Assembly (NCBI GenBank): GCA_963779515.1
Contig: CAVZYN010000001.1
Coordinates: 496,001-560,000 of the forward strand
Length of the DNA: 64,000 bases
Origin: CAVZYN01 sp963779515
GTDB lineage: Bacteria > Pseudomonadota > Alphaproteobacteria > Rhizobiales > Hyphomicrobiaceae
Reading direction: 5' to 3'
This document shows, piece after piece, positions 35,099 through 44,368 of the stretch. Within the stretch, counting starts at the first letter, position 1, and each line of letters begins with the position of its first letter. A program made the position numbers and the translations under genes. The notes beneath the pieces are model-generated. The model saw only the letters and a program-made list of their open reading frames with translations, did no database searches and was not told where the DNA came from.

Positions 35099-37789
35099 AT
35101 GACCAATCAACCCTCCGGCGCATCCTTTATCAACGTTGGTGAGCGCACCAACGTCACGGGCTCGGCGAAGTTTCGCAAGCTGATCGAGGCGGGCGACTAT
35201 GCGGCGGCCTTGGCTGTCGCGCGCCAGCAGGTCGAGAGCGGCGCCCAGATCATCGACGTCAACATGGACGAGGGACTGCTCGATTCCGAGAAGGCGATGG
35301 TGACGTTCCTCAACCTGATCGCGTCGGAGCCCGATATCTCGCGCGTGCCGGTGATGATCGATTCGTCCAAGTGGAACGTGATCGAGGCCGGTCTCAAGTG
35401 CGTGCAGGGCAAGCCGATCGTCAATTCGATCTCGATGAAGGAAGGCGAGGCGCAGTTCCTGGAACAGGCCAAGAAGTGCCTGCGCTATGGCGCCGCCGTC
35501 GTCGTCATGGCGTTCGACGAGAAGGGCCAGGCCGACACGAAGGAGCGCAAGGTCGAGATCTGCGATCGCGCCTACAGGCTGTTGACCGAGAAAGTCGGCT
35601 TCCCGCCAGAAGACATCATCTTCGATCCCAACATTTTCGCGGTCGCAACGGGTATCGAGGAGCACAACAATTACGGCGTCGACTTCATCGAGGCGACACG
35701 CGAGATCAAGCGCCGCTTTCCGCTGGTGCATATCTCCGGGGGCGTCTCGAACCTGTCGTTCTCGTTCCGCGGCAACGAGCCGGTGCGCGAGTGCATGCAC
35801 TCCGTGTTCCTCTACCACGCCATCAAGGCCGGCATGGACATGGGCATCGTCAATGCCGGCCAGTTGACCGTCTACGACAACATTCCAGCCGAGCTGCGCG
35901 ACCTCTGCGAGGATGTCGTCCTCAACCGTCGCGCGGATTCGACCGACCGCCTGCTCGATGCCGCAGCCCGCTTCAAAGGTGATGGCTCGAAGCGGAAAGA
36001 GGCCGATCTCACCTGGCGCAACGGCGATGTCGATGCGCGTCTGACGCATTCGCTGGTGCATGGCATCACCGACTTCATCGAAACCGATACGGAAGAGGCG
36101 CGCAAGCGCGCGTCGAAGCCGCTGGAGGTCATCGAAGGTCCGCTGATGGCCGGCATGAACGTGGTCGGCGATCTGTTTGGCGCGGGCAAGATGTTCCTGC
36201 CGCAGGTGGTGAAATCCGCCCGCGTGATGAAGCAGGCCGTCGCCTATCTGCAACCCTATCTCGAGGCTGAAAAGAAGGCCTCGGGCGCCGACAGGAAGGC
36301 CGCCGCCGGCAAGATCATCATGGCGACGGTGAAGGGCGATGTGCATGACATCGGCAAGAACATCGTCGGTGTCGTGCTCCAGTGCAACAACTACGAGGTC
36401 GTCGATCTCGGTGTGATGGTGTCGACGGCGAAGATCCTGGAGGCCGCCAAGAAAGAGAAGGCCGACATCATCGGCCTCTCGGGGCTGATCACGCCATCGC
36501 TCGATGAAATGTGCTTTGTCGCCGCCGAAATGGAACGCGAAGGCTTCAACGTGCCGCTGCTGATCGGCGGCGCGACGACCAGCCGCGTGCATACGGCCGT
36601 GAAGATCAATCCGAACTACAACAAGGGCCAGACGATCTACGTGACGGATGCAAGCCGCGCGGTCGGCGTCGTCTCGAAGCTTCTCTCCCAAACCGATAAA
36701 GGCGCCTACATCGCCGGCATCCGCACCGAATACGCCAAGGTGCGCGAGGCGCATCTGCGCGGCGAAAGCAAGAAGACGCGATTGGCCCTGGTGGACGCGC
36801 GCAAGAACCGTTTCAAGATCGATTGGAAGGCCTATGCGCCGCCAAAGCCGTCGTTTCTCGGTGCGCGCACGTTCACGAACTGCGCACTCGACGATCTCGT
36901 GTCCGTGATCGACTGGACGCCCTTCTTCCAGACCTGGGAGCTCGCGGGCCGCTATCCAGCGATCCTGAAGGACAAGGTCGTCGGCGAGGAAGCGACAAAG
37001 CTGCTCGCTGATGCGCAGGCGATGTTGAAGCGCATGGTCAAGGAGCGCTGGGTCCAGGCCAACGCCGTCATCGGCTTCTGGCCGGCGGCCGCCAACGGCG
37101 ACGACATCACGCTCTTCACCGATGATGCGCGCAGCCGAGAGCTCGCGACGCTGCACACGCTGCGCCAGCAGATCGCGCGCGATCCGGGCCGCGACCGCGC
37201 GCATACCGCGCTCGCCGACTTCGTCGCGCCGAAAGACACTGGCGTCGCCGATTATGTCGGCGGTTTTGCCGTGACCACCGGCATCGGCGAGGAAGCAGCG
37301 CTGGAAAAGCACCTGAAGAAGACCGACGACTACGGCCGCATCATGCTGAAGGCGCTGTGCGATCGTCTTGCCGAAGCGCTGGCCGAGCACATGCACGCGC
37401 GCGTGCGCCGCGAGTTCTGGGGGTATGCGGCGGGCGAAACGCTGAGCAACGACGACTTGATCAGCGAGAAGTATCAAGGCATCCGCCCGGCACCCGGCTA
37501 TCCCGCGCAACCCGATCACACCGAGAAGGCAACGCTGTTCAAGCTGCTCGATGCCGAGAAGCAGGCGGGCATCACGTTGACAGAGAGCTTCGCCATGTGG
37601 CCGGGCGCGGCCGTCTCCGGCCTGTATTTCTCGCACCCCGACAGCCACTACTTCGGCGTCGGCAAGGTCGAGCGCGATCAGGTCGAAGACTATGCGCGCC
37701 GCAAGAACTGGGACACCGGGACGTGCGAGCGCTGGTTGGCACCGGTGCTCAACTACGACCCCAAGATCGCACGGTCGGAAGCAGCGTGA
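35099..37789 (+). CDS. metH: Cobalamin-dependent methionine synthase, folate/B12/reactivation modules
   Basis: 896 residues carrying the remaining three MetH domains. Folate-binding TIM barrel residues 1-300 (FINVGERTNVTGSAKF, IIDVNMDEGLLD). Cobalamin cap and Rossmann domain about 330-560, with the B12-ligating histidine in GDVHDIGKNIVGVVLQCN and partner motifs GLSGLITPSLDEM and IGGATTSR. AdoMet-reactivation domain 570-896 (RREFWGYAAGE). Together with the 352-residue partner upstream it equals a full MetH. Starts 599 bases after the partner; ribosome site GGGG is weak. Confidence 0.96.
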   Translation: MTNQPSGASFINVGERTNVTGSAKFRKLIEAGDYAAALAVARQQVESGAQIIDVNMDEGLLDSEKAMVTFLNLIASEPDISRVPVMIDSSKWNVIEAGLKCVQGKPIVNSISMKEGEAQFLEQAKKCLRYGAAVVVMAFDEKGQADTKERKVEICDRAYRLLTEKVGFPPEDIIFDPNIFAVATGIEEHNNYGVDFIEATREIKRRFPLVHISGGVSNLSFSFRGNEPVRECMHSVFLYHAIKAGMDMGIVNAGQLTVYDNIPAELRDLCEDVVLNRRADSTDRLLDAAARFKGDGSKRKEADLTWRNGDVDARLTHSLVHGITDFIETDTEEARKRASKPLEVIEGPLMAGMNVVGDLFGAGKMFLPQVVKSARVMKQAVAYLQPYLEAEKKASGADRKAAAGKIIMATVKGDVHDIGKNIVGVVLQCNNYEVVDLGVMVSTAKILEAAKKEKADIIGLSGLITPSLDEMCFVAAEMEREGFNVPLLIGGATTSRVHTAVKINPNYNKGQTIYVTDASRAVGVVSKLLSQTDKGAYIAGIRTEYAKVREAHLRGESKKTRLALVDARKNRFKIDWKAYAPPKPSFLGARTFTNCALDDLVSVIDWTPFFQTWELAGRYPAILKDKVVGEEATKLLADAQAMLKRMVKERWVQANAVIGFWPAAANGDDITLFTDDARSRELATLHTLRQQIARDPGRDRAHTALADFVAPKDTGVADYVGGFAVTTGIGEEAALEKHLKKTDDYGRIMLKALCDRLAEALAEHMHARVRREFWGYAAGETLSNDDLISEKYQGIRPAPGYPAQPDHTEKATLFKLLDAEKQAGITLTESFAMWPGAAVSGLYFSHPDSHYFGVGKVERDQVEDYARRKNWDTGTCERWLAPVLNYDPKIARSEAA

Positions 37790-37800
37790 TGTAGCGCGCC

Positions 37801-38154
37801 ATGCTCGCCATTCGGCTGATCTTGATGGCCGCCCAGTTGGCCGCGACGTACATTTCGGCGCCGTTCGTGACGCGGCTGCTGCCGAACCTCGGCGGCCAGC
37901 TCAATCTCATCACCTACGCGGCAGTCGCGGCAGCAATCGTTTGGGTGATTGGGCTCGCGACAGCACTCCTGTTGCGCGATCTCCGGCGGCCGAGCTTGCG
38001 CACGCTGATGTTCTCGCTGGTTCTGGCCCTGGTTGGGGCCGCGGCCGCGATGGTGCCCGAGGTGACCGGTGCCGTCGGTGGCATCGCCGGCGGCGTGCCG
38101 CTGGTCGCCTATCCGTTACTCGGCGCGGTGATCGGCTACACCGTCAAGCGGTGA
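37801..38154 (+). CDS. Small four-helix membrane protein, hypothetical
   Basis: 117 residues, almost entirely hydrophobic, with four predicted helices (LILMAAQLAATYISA, YAAVAAAIVWVIGLATALLL, LMFSLVLALVGAAAAMV, GGVPLVAYPLLGAVIGYTV). No family recognised. It begins 11 bases after metH and is probably on the same transcript. Confidence 0.65.
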   Translation: MLAIRLILMAAQLAATYISAPFVTRLLPNLGGQLNLITYAAVAAAIVWVIGLATALLLRDLRRPSLRTLMFSLVLALVGAAAAMVPEVTGAVGGIAGGVPLVAYPLLGAVIGYTVKR

Positions 38155-38207
38155 TCCGTCTTGAAGTTTCGAGATTGAGAGCGTCGGGCCCGGCCTCTCA
38201 AATCGGC

Positions 38208-38244
38208 AAGAAAAGAAGCGCAGGCCGGGGGAGACCTGCGCTTC
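38208..38244 (-). terminator. Rho-independent terminator serving the 28-residue peptide gene (bidirectional)
   Basis: GAAGCGCAGG (38215-38224) pairs with CCTGCGCTTC (38235-38244). On the minus strand the stem is followed by TTTTCTTGCC, a good T-run. On the plus strand it is followed by TGAAAA, so it may also help end the methionine operon. Confidence 0.8.
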
Positions 38245-38319
38245 TGAAAACGGCCGTTCCAGTACGGGGGGAGGGACGGGACCGGCCGCCATGGGGGATC
38301 CGGCCGAAGCCGGTAGTCG

Positions 38320-38406
38320 CTAGATCATCCCGAACACTATTGCAGCGACGAAGCCGAACGATGTGATCATAGCGATCAAGTTCAGGCTTTGTTTCATATC
38401 CGTCAT
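38320..38406 (-). CDS. 28-residue single-helix membrane peptide
   Basis: Too short for routine gene calling but well supported. The peptide is MTDMKQSLNLIAMITSFG followed by VAAIVFGMI: a short polar head, then one continuous hydrophobic helix. AAAAGGAG sits five bases before the ATG at 38406, one of the best ribosome sites in the window, and a rho-independent terminator follows at 38208-38244. Between stop and terminator lies a GC-rich structured 75 bases. Function unknown; small membrane peptides often modulate larger membrane complexes. Confidence 0.6.
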   Translation of the reverse strand: MTDMKQSLNLIAMITSFGFVAAIVFGMI

Positions 38407-39458
38407 CGATGCTCCTTTTCCCGGCGAGGGCAGCCGGCGTTCAGGGTGTTGCCGTCGTGTGGACCGCACCACAACGCTATGTAGGAAGCCCGGAGCCCCG
38501 TCGCCAAGGGGTAATCGGCATTGCACCGCAACATGAAACACAGAAATTCCAAGTGTTTCCATTGGGTCGCGGCGAGATGTGGCGCGCGCGCCAATGATAG
38601 ACTTATGGACTTATAGAAGACTTTCGACCGGCGCATCAGTAACGATGCAATACATCTGTAAGTTTAAATGATGATCTCTACAAATGAACAGCAAGTCCTC
38701 GCGGGATCTCGTCCTTTAATCGTAATGTTCATGCTGTAGAGCCCAAAGGCACAGCTCCACAAGAAAATTCCCGATAGCGCATACAGTAGTGATGCTGTGG
38801 TGAGAACGTCACATTCGTTCGCAGTTGCGAGTAGACTCTAGGTTTTTTTACTGGCCAGCGTTCAGGTGAAGTCCGGAAGACGTAATGCTCTGGCAGATAT
38901 GGAGTTCGCGGGCTGCGAAGGGCGTATTTCGACCCGGCCAGCGCGTCAATTGGGCGGCTGAAAGGCCCCGGCCGCACAGACTGCCGCTGAGGGGCATAGC
39001 GCGCGCGCCGTGCCCTTGAATCACGCCACGGTGGGCTTTCCGTATTTCGTTCATCTTCCGGCGCCTTTCATCAGGTCGGAGGAGGGGGCAATTCCTCATG
39101 ACGCCGAGGGGGCAGTTTTCCATGGCGCGCGACACCTGCGCACCTGTTGCCGCGCCAGCTCGGCCGCTCGCCCTTCGACACGCTCAGGGTGAGGCGGATC
39201 GGACTCTCAAACCCGCAATGTGCCGCAGCCTGCCGGCACCTCAGCCGCACAGACGCCGCCGCTGTAGCGCATGTCATTCGATTGAGCCGTGCGGCGCGCA
39301 TCCGGCGGCCCAAGCGGTGACGATTTCGAAAGTCATCTCAGCCAATGGCAGGCGCGCGCAAAAGCCGTTTGCGGACATAGTTGCTAGCCCATCGCGACGC
39401 AGGTGTTAGCCCATCGCCGATTTGATGCAAAAAAACCCATTTCAACACGCGTGATCGA
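38407..39458. other. 1 kb without a recognisable gene, with repeat and IS scraps
   Basis: 38407-38560 should hold the promoter of the 28-residue peptide. 38590-38850 is AT-richer than its surroundings and holds no gene I can support. 38850-39130 has an open frame on the minus strand (with NEIRKAHRGVIQGHGARA) that I cannot place. GAGGGGGCAGTTTTCCATGG at 39106-39125 resembles the end of IS21-type elements. 39168-39205 holds the CCCTTCGACACGCTCAGG repeat. 39381-39425 has a GCTAGCCC/GTTAGCCC direct repeat shared with 56343-56385. Confidence 0.5.
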
Positions 39459-40409
39459 TCACCGCTGCGTCGCCGCGCGCGCTGAGCGCAGGCGCGCGAA
39501 GTCGTCGCCAGCGTGATAGCTCGAGCGCGTCAGCGGCGATGACGCAACAAGCAAGAACCCCTTGGTGCGGGCGATGCGGGCGTAGCTGTCGAACTCGCCG
39601 GGCGGAACAAAGCGCGCGACGGCGGCGTGCTTCTTCGTCGGTTGCAGATATTGGCCGATGGTGAGGAAGTCGACGTCGGCCGAGCGCAGATCGTCCATCA
39701 GTTGCAGAACTTCGTCGCGGGTTTCACCCAGGCCCACCATGATGCCGGACTTTGTGAACATCGCAGCGTCGAGTTCCTTCACGCGCTGGAGCAGTCGGAG
39801 CGAGTGAAAGTAGCGCGCGCCGGGGCGGATCTTCAGATAGTGCGACGGCACGGTTTCGAGATTGTGGTTGAAGACGTCGGGGCGGGCGGCGACGACGATC
39901 TCGAGCGCGCCGTCCTTGCGCAGGAAATCGGGGGTCAGAATCTCGATCGTGGTCTTGGGCGTCGCGGCGCGGATCGCATGGATCACATCGGCGAAGTGTT
40001 GCGCGCCGCCATCGGCGAGATCGTCGCGATCGACGGAGGTGATGACGACGTGGTCGAGGCCGAGTTTGGCGACCGCTGCGCCGACGTGACGGGGCTCTTG
40101 GGGATCGAGGGCTTTCGGCAGTCCGGTGCGCACATTGCAGAAGGCGCAGGCGCGCGTGCAGGTGTCGCCCATGATCATCATGGTGGCGTGCTTCTTCGAC
40201 CAGCACTCGCCGATGTTGGGGCAGCCGGCTTCCTCGCAGACGGTATGGAGGCCGTGCGCGCGCACGATATCGCGGGTCTCGGCGTAGACCGGCGAGTTCG
40301 GCGCCTTGACGCGAATCCAATCGGGTTTGCGCTGCACCTCAGTGTCGGGCTTGTGCGCCTTCTCAGGATGCCGCGGCGGCGCGGTGGTTTTGTCGACGAC
40401 GGTGACCAT
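39459..40409 (-). CDS. lipA: Lipoyl synthase
   Basis: 316-residue radical-SAM enzyme that inserts two sulfurs into octanoyl groups on E2 and GcvH. Both iron-sulfur clusters are accounted for: auxiliary cluster CEEAGCPNIGEC and radical-SAM CTRACAFC; the C-terminal serine-containing motif SSPLTRSSYHA is present. The N-terminal 30 residues are proline and lysine-rich as in relatives. ATG at 40409. lpdA, its common neighbour in relatives, is 32 kb away here. Confidence 0.97.
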   Translation of the reverse strand: MVTVVDKTTAPPRHPEKAHKPDTEVQRKPDWIRVKAPNSPVYAETRDIVRAHGLHTVCEEAGCPNIGECWSKKHATMMIMGDTCTRACAFCNVRTGLPKALDPQEPRHVGAAVAKLGLDHVVITSVDRDDLADGGAQHFADVIHAIRAATPKTTIEILTPDFLRKDGALEIVVAARPDVFNHNLETVPSHYLKIRPGARYFHSLRLLQRVKELDAAMFTKSGIMVGLGETRDEVLQLMDDLRSADVDFLTIGQYLQPTKKHAAVARFVPPGEFDSYARIARTKGFLLVASSPLTRSSYHAGDDFARLRSARAATQR

Positions 40410-40884
40410 GGTGCGGAAAAGGACCGTGTTTATGGGCGTGTTGGGTGAACGTTGCGGGATGCGGGCGGCGAAAGCAAGTAGGGCGTTCGAGGATGATGGA
40501 GCGCTTGTGTTTTCTGGTGAAGGTCGTGTGTTCTGGTGAAGGTTGCGTTGCGCTCCGCCCTCCGGGATGACGTCCGCGGTGGCGCGCGGCGCTTTCCCCC
40601 GTTCTCGGCCCTCCAGGCAGACACCTTTCCCTCTCCCCGTTCCTTCAACGGGGAGAGGGAGACGACGGCTTGCGCGCGAAGCAAAGCACGCCGTCGTGGG
40701 TGAGGGGCGGCCACGTGCTCGGTTGCTTTTTCGAGAACTTGCGGGTGTGCGGATCGATCACCGGCGGCAATCGCGGCTGCCCCTCATCCGGCGCTTCGTC
40801 GCGAAGCCGAGCTTCGCTCGGACGCGCCACCTTCTCCCCGTGAAAAACGGGGAGAAGGAAGAGACCGCGCCCACCGTCGCCCTC
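40410..40884. repeat. Repeat-filled interval between lipA and the MscS-type gene
   Basis: 475 bases with no gene. 40508-40545 has a tandem pair of GTGTTTTCTGGTGAAGGT-like units. 40629-40659 is a palindrome CCCTCTCCCCGT / ACGGGGAGAGGG, and 40830-40858 is a related palindrome CCTTCTCCCCGT / ACGGGGAGAAGG. They are flanked by TGAGGGGCGGCC (about 40702) and CTGCCCCTCATCC (about 40780), so the units face each other as in the radA-alr interval. These are REP-type repeats typical of the order. Confidence 0.75.
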
Positions 40885-43621
40885 TTACGTCCCAACCGTC
40901 GTCTTTGCTGGCAGCACCGCGACTGGCGCCGCCGCGCCGTCGCGCACGCGCGCCAGATCAGGGATCTGCTCGGAGAGGCTGCGCGGTGGATGGCCCTGCA
41001 CATGCGCCGCCGCTGGGTTCTGCGTCTGCACCGGCGCGGGCGCACGCTGCCCGACAGCGGCGACACCCGTCACTGCAACCGTCGCCGCGGGTGCGACCAC
41101 CTCGACCTCGGGCACCGTCACCGGCAGTGCCGGCGTCGGCGCGTAGATCCCCTGCGCCTTGAACGCGTTGAGGATCGCGATCCTCAGATCGTTCTGCACG
41201 CTGCCGCCGCGATTGACGTCGGCGACGGTGACGCGCAACGAATAGTCGAGCTGCGTGTCGCTGAAATTGTCGAGCGTCGCCGACGGCTCCGGCGTCTTCA
41301 ACACCAGCGGATGCGCGTTGGCGCACGCCTTCAGGATCGACAGGATCGCTTCCGGCGCCCAATCGCGGCCCGCCGTCACTTTGATGATCTGGCGGCCGAG
41401 CAGGTTGCGATGCGTCCAGTTCAGCACGCGCCCGCCGATCAATTCAGCGTTGGGCACAATGAGGCTCGCGCGATCGAATGTCTCGATTTCGGTGGCGCGC
41501 ACGGCGATGCGCCGCACATGCCCTTGTTCGCCGCCGACGACGATCCAGTCGCCGACCTTGATCGGCCGCTCGATCAACAGAATGAGGCCGGAGACGAAGT
41601 TGCTGACGATCGACTGCAGTCCGAAGCCGATGCCGACCGAGAGCGCGCCCGCGACAATCGCGAGATTGGTGACGTCGAAGCCCGCATAGGAGACGGCGAC
41701 GATGGCCGCCATCGCGGTGCCGGCGTAGCCGATCAAATTCTCGATCGAATCCGCGATGCCGCTGTCCATGCGGCCCTGCGTCATCACGCGCTCGCGCAGC
41801 CACCGCTGGAACAGCCGCGTGACGAACAGCAGCGCGATGAACAGCGCGATGCCGATGAAAATGCGCACCAGCGAGATCTTGAAGCTGCCGATCTCGAACC
41901 CGAACAACAGCGACTTCGACCAGTCGCGGATGTCGGCGGTGGAAAAGCCCCACTGCAGCATCAGCGCCGGCAACGCGACGAGGCCGAGCCCGAACGTCGC
42001 CGTGCCCTCGACGAGCCGCGCCAGTTGCCCCTGCCGCGCCGGGTCGAGGTTGAACCGGCTCTGCAGTGCCGCGCCGAATTGCGTCTGGCCGTCGGGCCGC
42101 GTGCGCGTCGTCGCCCGGATCGCGAGATAGCCGACGCCGGCCACCACCAGGATCAGGCCCGTCAGCACCAGCTGATGCGCGATGAAGCGGCCGAGCGCCA
42201 CATATCCAGTCATCGAGGCGACGGCGATGGCGATCGCCACCAGCCACAGCGGCAGCTTCACCCACCGCGGCTCCAGTCGCGAGACCGCCGGCGCCACCGC
42301 GCCTTCTTCACGGCTCAGATGATTGACCGGACGCAGCGGCCCCACCTGCGGTTCGAACGGCGTCAGCAGCAGCAGCGCCAGTAATCCCGCGAACACCAGG
42401 CTCGTCAGGAACGACTGGGCGATCGTCACCGTCAGCGGCACATAAATCGCGCGGCCGAATTCAACCAGCAGCGTGTCGATCACATAGACGCCGACGAAGG
42501 CGACCGCGAGCCACAGCACGCGCCGAGCGCTGCGGTCGGCGAGCGGGATCAGACGCCACTGTGGCTGGCGTGGAGCAAGAAGGCACGACAGTACCACGGC
42601 CGATGCCGAGAAAATCAAGAGCCCCTTCAACAGCGTCGTCGCGAACTCGCCCCACGGCGAGAAGATCATCTCGATGCCGTCGAAGCCCGCATAGAGCGCG
42701 ATCGCCGCCGCGATTGGCGCCAGCATGCGGGCGGGCGCGATCCAGCCGATCTCGCGCACCCTTTCGAAGAAGTTCGGGATGCCCTGGAACGCCGCGCGCC
42801 GGCGCGCGACGAACGTGCGGACGGCGAGGAACAAGAGCGAGAACAGTGCCGCGACGCCGCCGAGCACCATCCAGACTTCGCTCGACTTGCGGCCGGCCCA
42901 CGTCATCCAGTCGCCGCCGTAGTAGCCGATGCGGCTGACGACGCTCGGCATCCGTGATTCGACGTCGCGCCAGACGCCCGGCAGCATCGGGCTCGATTTG
43001 CGCTCGAACAGATTGCGCGTGAACAGCTGGTAGCGCATCGTCGTGATGCGATCGATCAGCTGCTTGGCGCGCACCCAGGCGAGTTCCGACGTCTTCACCG
43101 CGCCATCGAGGGCGCCTGCGAGCGCATTGAGGCGCGCGCGTTCGGCGGCGACCGTCGGCGATTCAGGCGGCTGGCCGCTCGCCGGCGGCGGCCCGAGTTT
43201 TTCGATCTGGCTTTTCACCTCGGCGAGCTGCGGGCGCAGCATGTCGGCGGAGGCGGTCGAATTCATAGATGATCTGCTCGACGTCGGTGCGCACGCGCTG
43301 CAGCTCGCTCTCGAGCTCTTTCAGCTGCTGGATCGATTTTTCCGCGCTCTCGATGCTCTCGCTCAGCCGCTTGATCGGATCGAGCACTTCGGGCGGCAGT
43401 GGTGGCAAGGCGGGCGCCGCCGCGACGGGTGCGGCCGCGGGTGCGGCTTGTGCCACGGGGGCTGGTTGTTGTGGCGCTGCCGGCGTCGCCGCAGGTGGTG
43501 GTTGCTGTGCGTGCGCAACGGGCGCGACCGAGAGGCCAGAGAGAACTGAGAGAAGAGTGAGCGCGCAGATCGCAACACCCACGGCCGCGCGGCGGCCAAA
43601 ACCCGTCTTCAACGCAAACAT
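40885..43621 (-). CDS. DUF3772 / MscS-family mechanosensitive channel, frameshifted
   Basis: One long channel gene broken near 43260. The first part (43621 to about 43262) has a signal peptide, an Ala-Pro-Gln-rich linker and the start of the periplasmic DUF3772 coil (ESAEKSIQQLKELESELQRV). After one extra base the coil continues in the next frame (ASADMLRPQLAEVKSQIEKL), followed by about eleven membrane helices and the MscS pore and beta domain (ALSVGIGFGLQSIVSNFVSG, RPIKVGDWIVVGGEQG, IVPNAELIGGRVLNWT). Joined length is about 910 residues. Such channels release solutes on osmotic downshock. Without the repair, an 84-base overlap of frames would be unexplained. Confidence 0.82.
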
Positions 43622-43712
43622 ATCTTCATCCCTATTCTTGCTGATCGCCGCCCAAACGCCGGCAATCAATCGCGATCGTCATCCGGCATCCCCTCCGGCG
43701 CGCGCGGTCCCG

Positions 43713-44069
43713 TCACTCGTTGACGGCCTGGCCGAGCGCGCGTGGCGGACGCGAGAACACCGGCTGCGCCACGCTCTCGGCGACATCGAGCCCGTTCGTC
43801 CGCGGTTTGCCGAGACCGATCCCCGTCTCGACGACTACATCGACCGGTCCCCCGGTCATGATCAGATGTTCGACATTATCACGCCGGATCAGGATCAGCC
43901 GGCGGCGGCCGTCGACGCTCGCATGCTCCACGACCGATAGCCGCTTCTCGGCCTTCGGCGCAAACAGCGCGCCTGTGATTGGCTTCCCTGTCATATAGCC
44001 GCGCGCTACGAACGCTGCCGCAACCATCGCCACCGAAGCCAAAGCAATCATCGTCAACCAAAAGCTCAT
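43713..44069 (-). CDS. FliO-like flagellar export membrane protein
   Basis: 118 residues: one membrane helix (residues 2-24), then a compact domain with RLSVVEHASVDGRRRLILIRRDNVEHLIMTGGPVDVVVE, the pattern of FliO, an accessory factor of the flagellar export gate. No other flagellar gene is in the window. In related genomes this gene also faces cckA, so the location is not evidence of a lost cluster. The ATG at 44069 is chosen because the helix begins there. Stand-alone function uncertain. Confidence 0.72.
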   Translation of the reverse strand: MSFWLTMIALASVAMVAAAFVARGYMTGKPITGALFAPKAEKRLSVVEHASVDGRRRLILIRRDNVEHLIMTGGPVDVVVETGIGLGKPRTNGLDVAESVAQPVFSRPPRALGQAVNE

Positions 44070-44368
44070 CTGCAGCCGCGTCCTTGGTTTCAGGTCAGGT
44101 GATGTCAGCGTGGGTCTGGCGCATGCGCTCAAAACTTATCCGGCACCTAACACAGGTTTAGCGCCATTTTAACCCTAATGATTGCTTTATGGGCGGGCGA
44201 GAGGCACCGCCATCCACAGCTTGGAGCGCAAATGCGACCAGGAGGGGGCAAACGGTCGTCTCGGATCAGTTGTTGGCATAGGTTCCCGGTCCGTTCATGC
44301 GTACATCCGCCCTTTTCTTTCCGACGCGTTCCCCGTTCCTCTCGCAGAATCAGCTTATTATCGCTCTC

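Noticed and set aside
34550..37648. Minus-strand frame of over 1,000 codons opposite metH
   Set aside because: Long only because GC-rich codons on the metH strand rarely give stops on this one; no recognisable family and metH is unmistakable.
38848..39135. Minus-strand frame containing NEIRKAHRGVIQGHGARA
   Set aside because: Looks a little like an insertion-sequence product tail, but no family can be named and it runs through repeat sequence; described only as part of the gene-poor stretch.
40543..42384. Plus-strand frame of about 600 codons opposite the MscS gene
   Set aside because: Antisense shadow of the channel gene; very rich in Arg, Asp and His with no domain.
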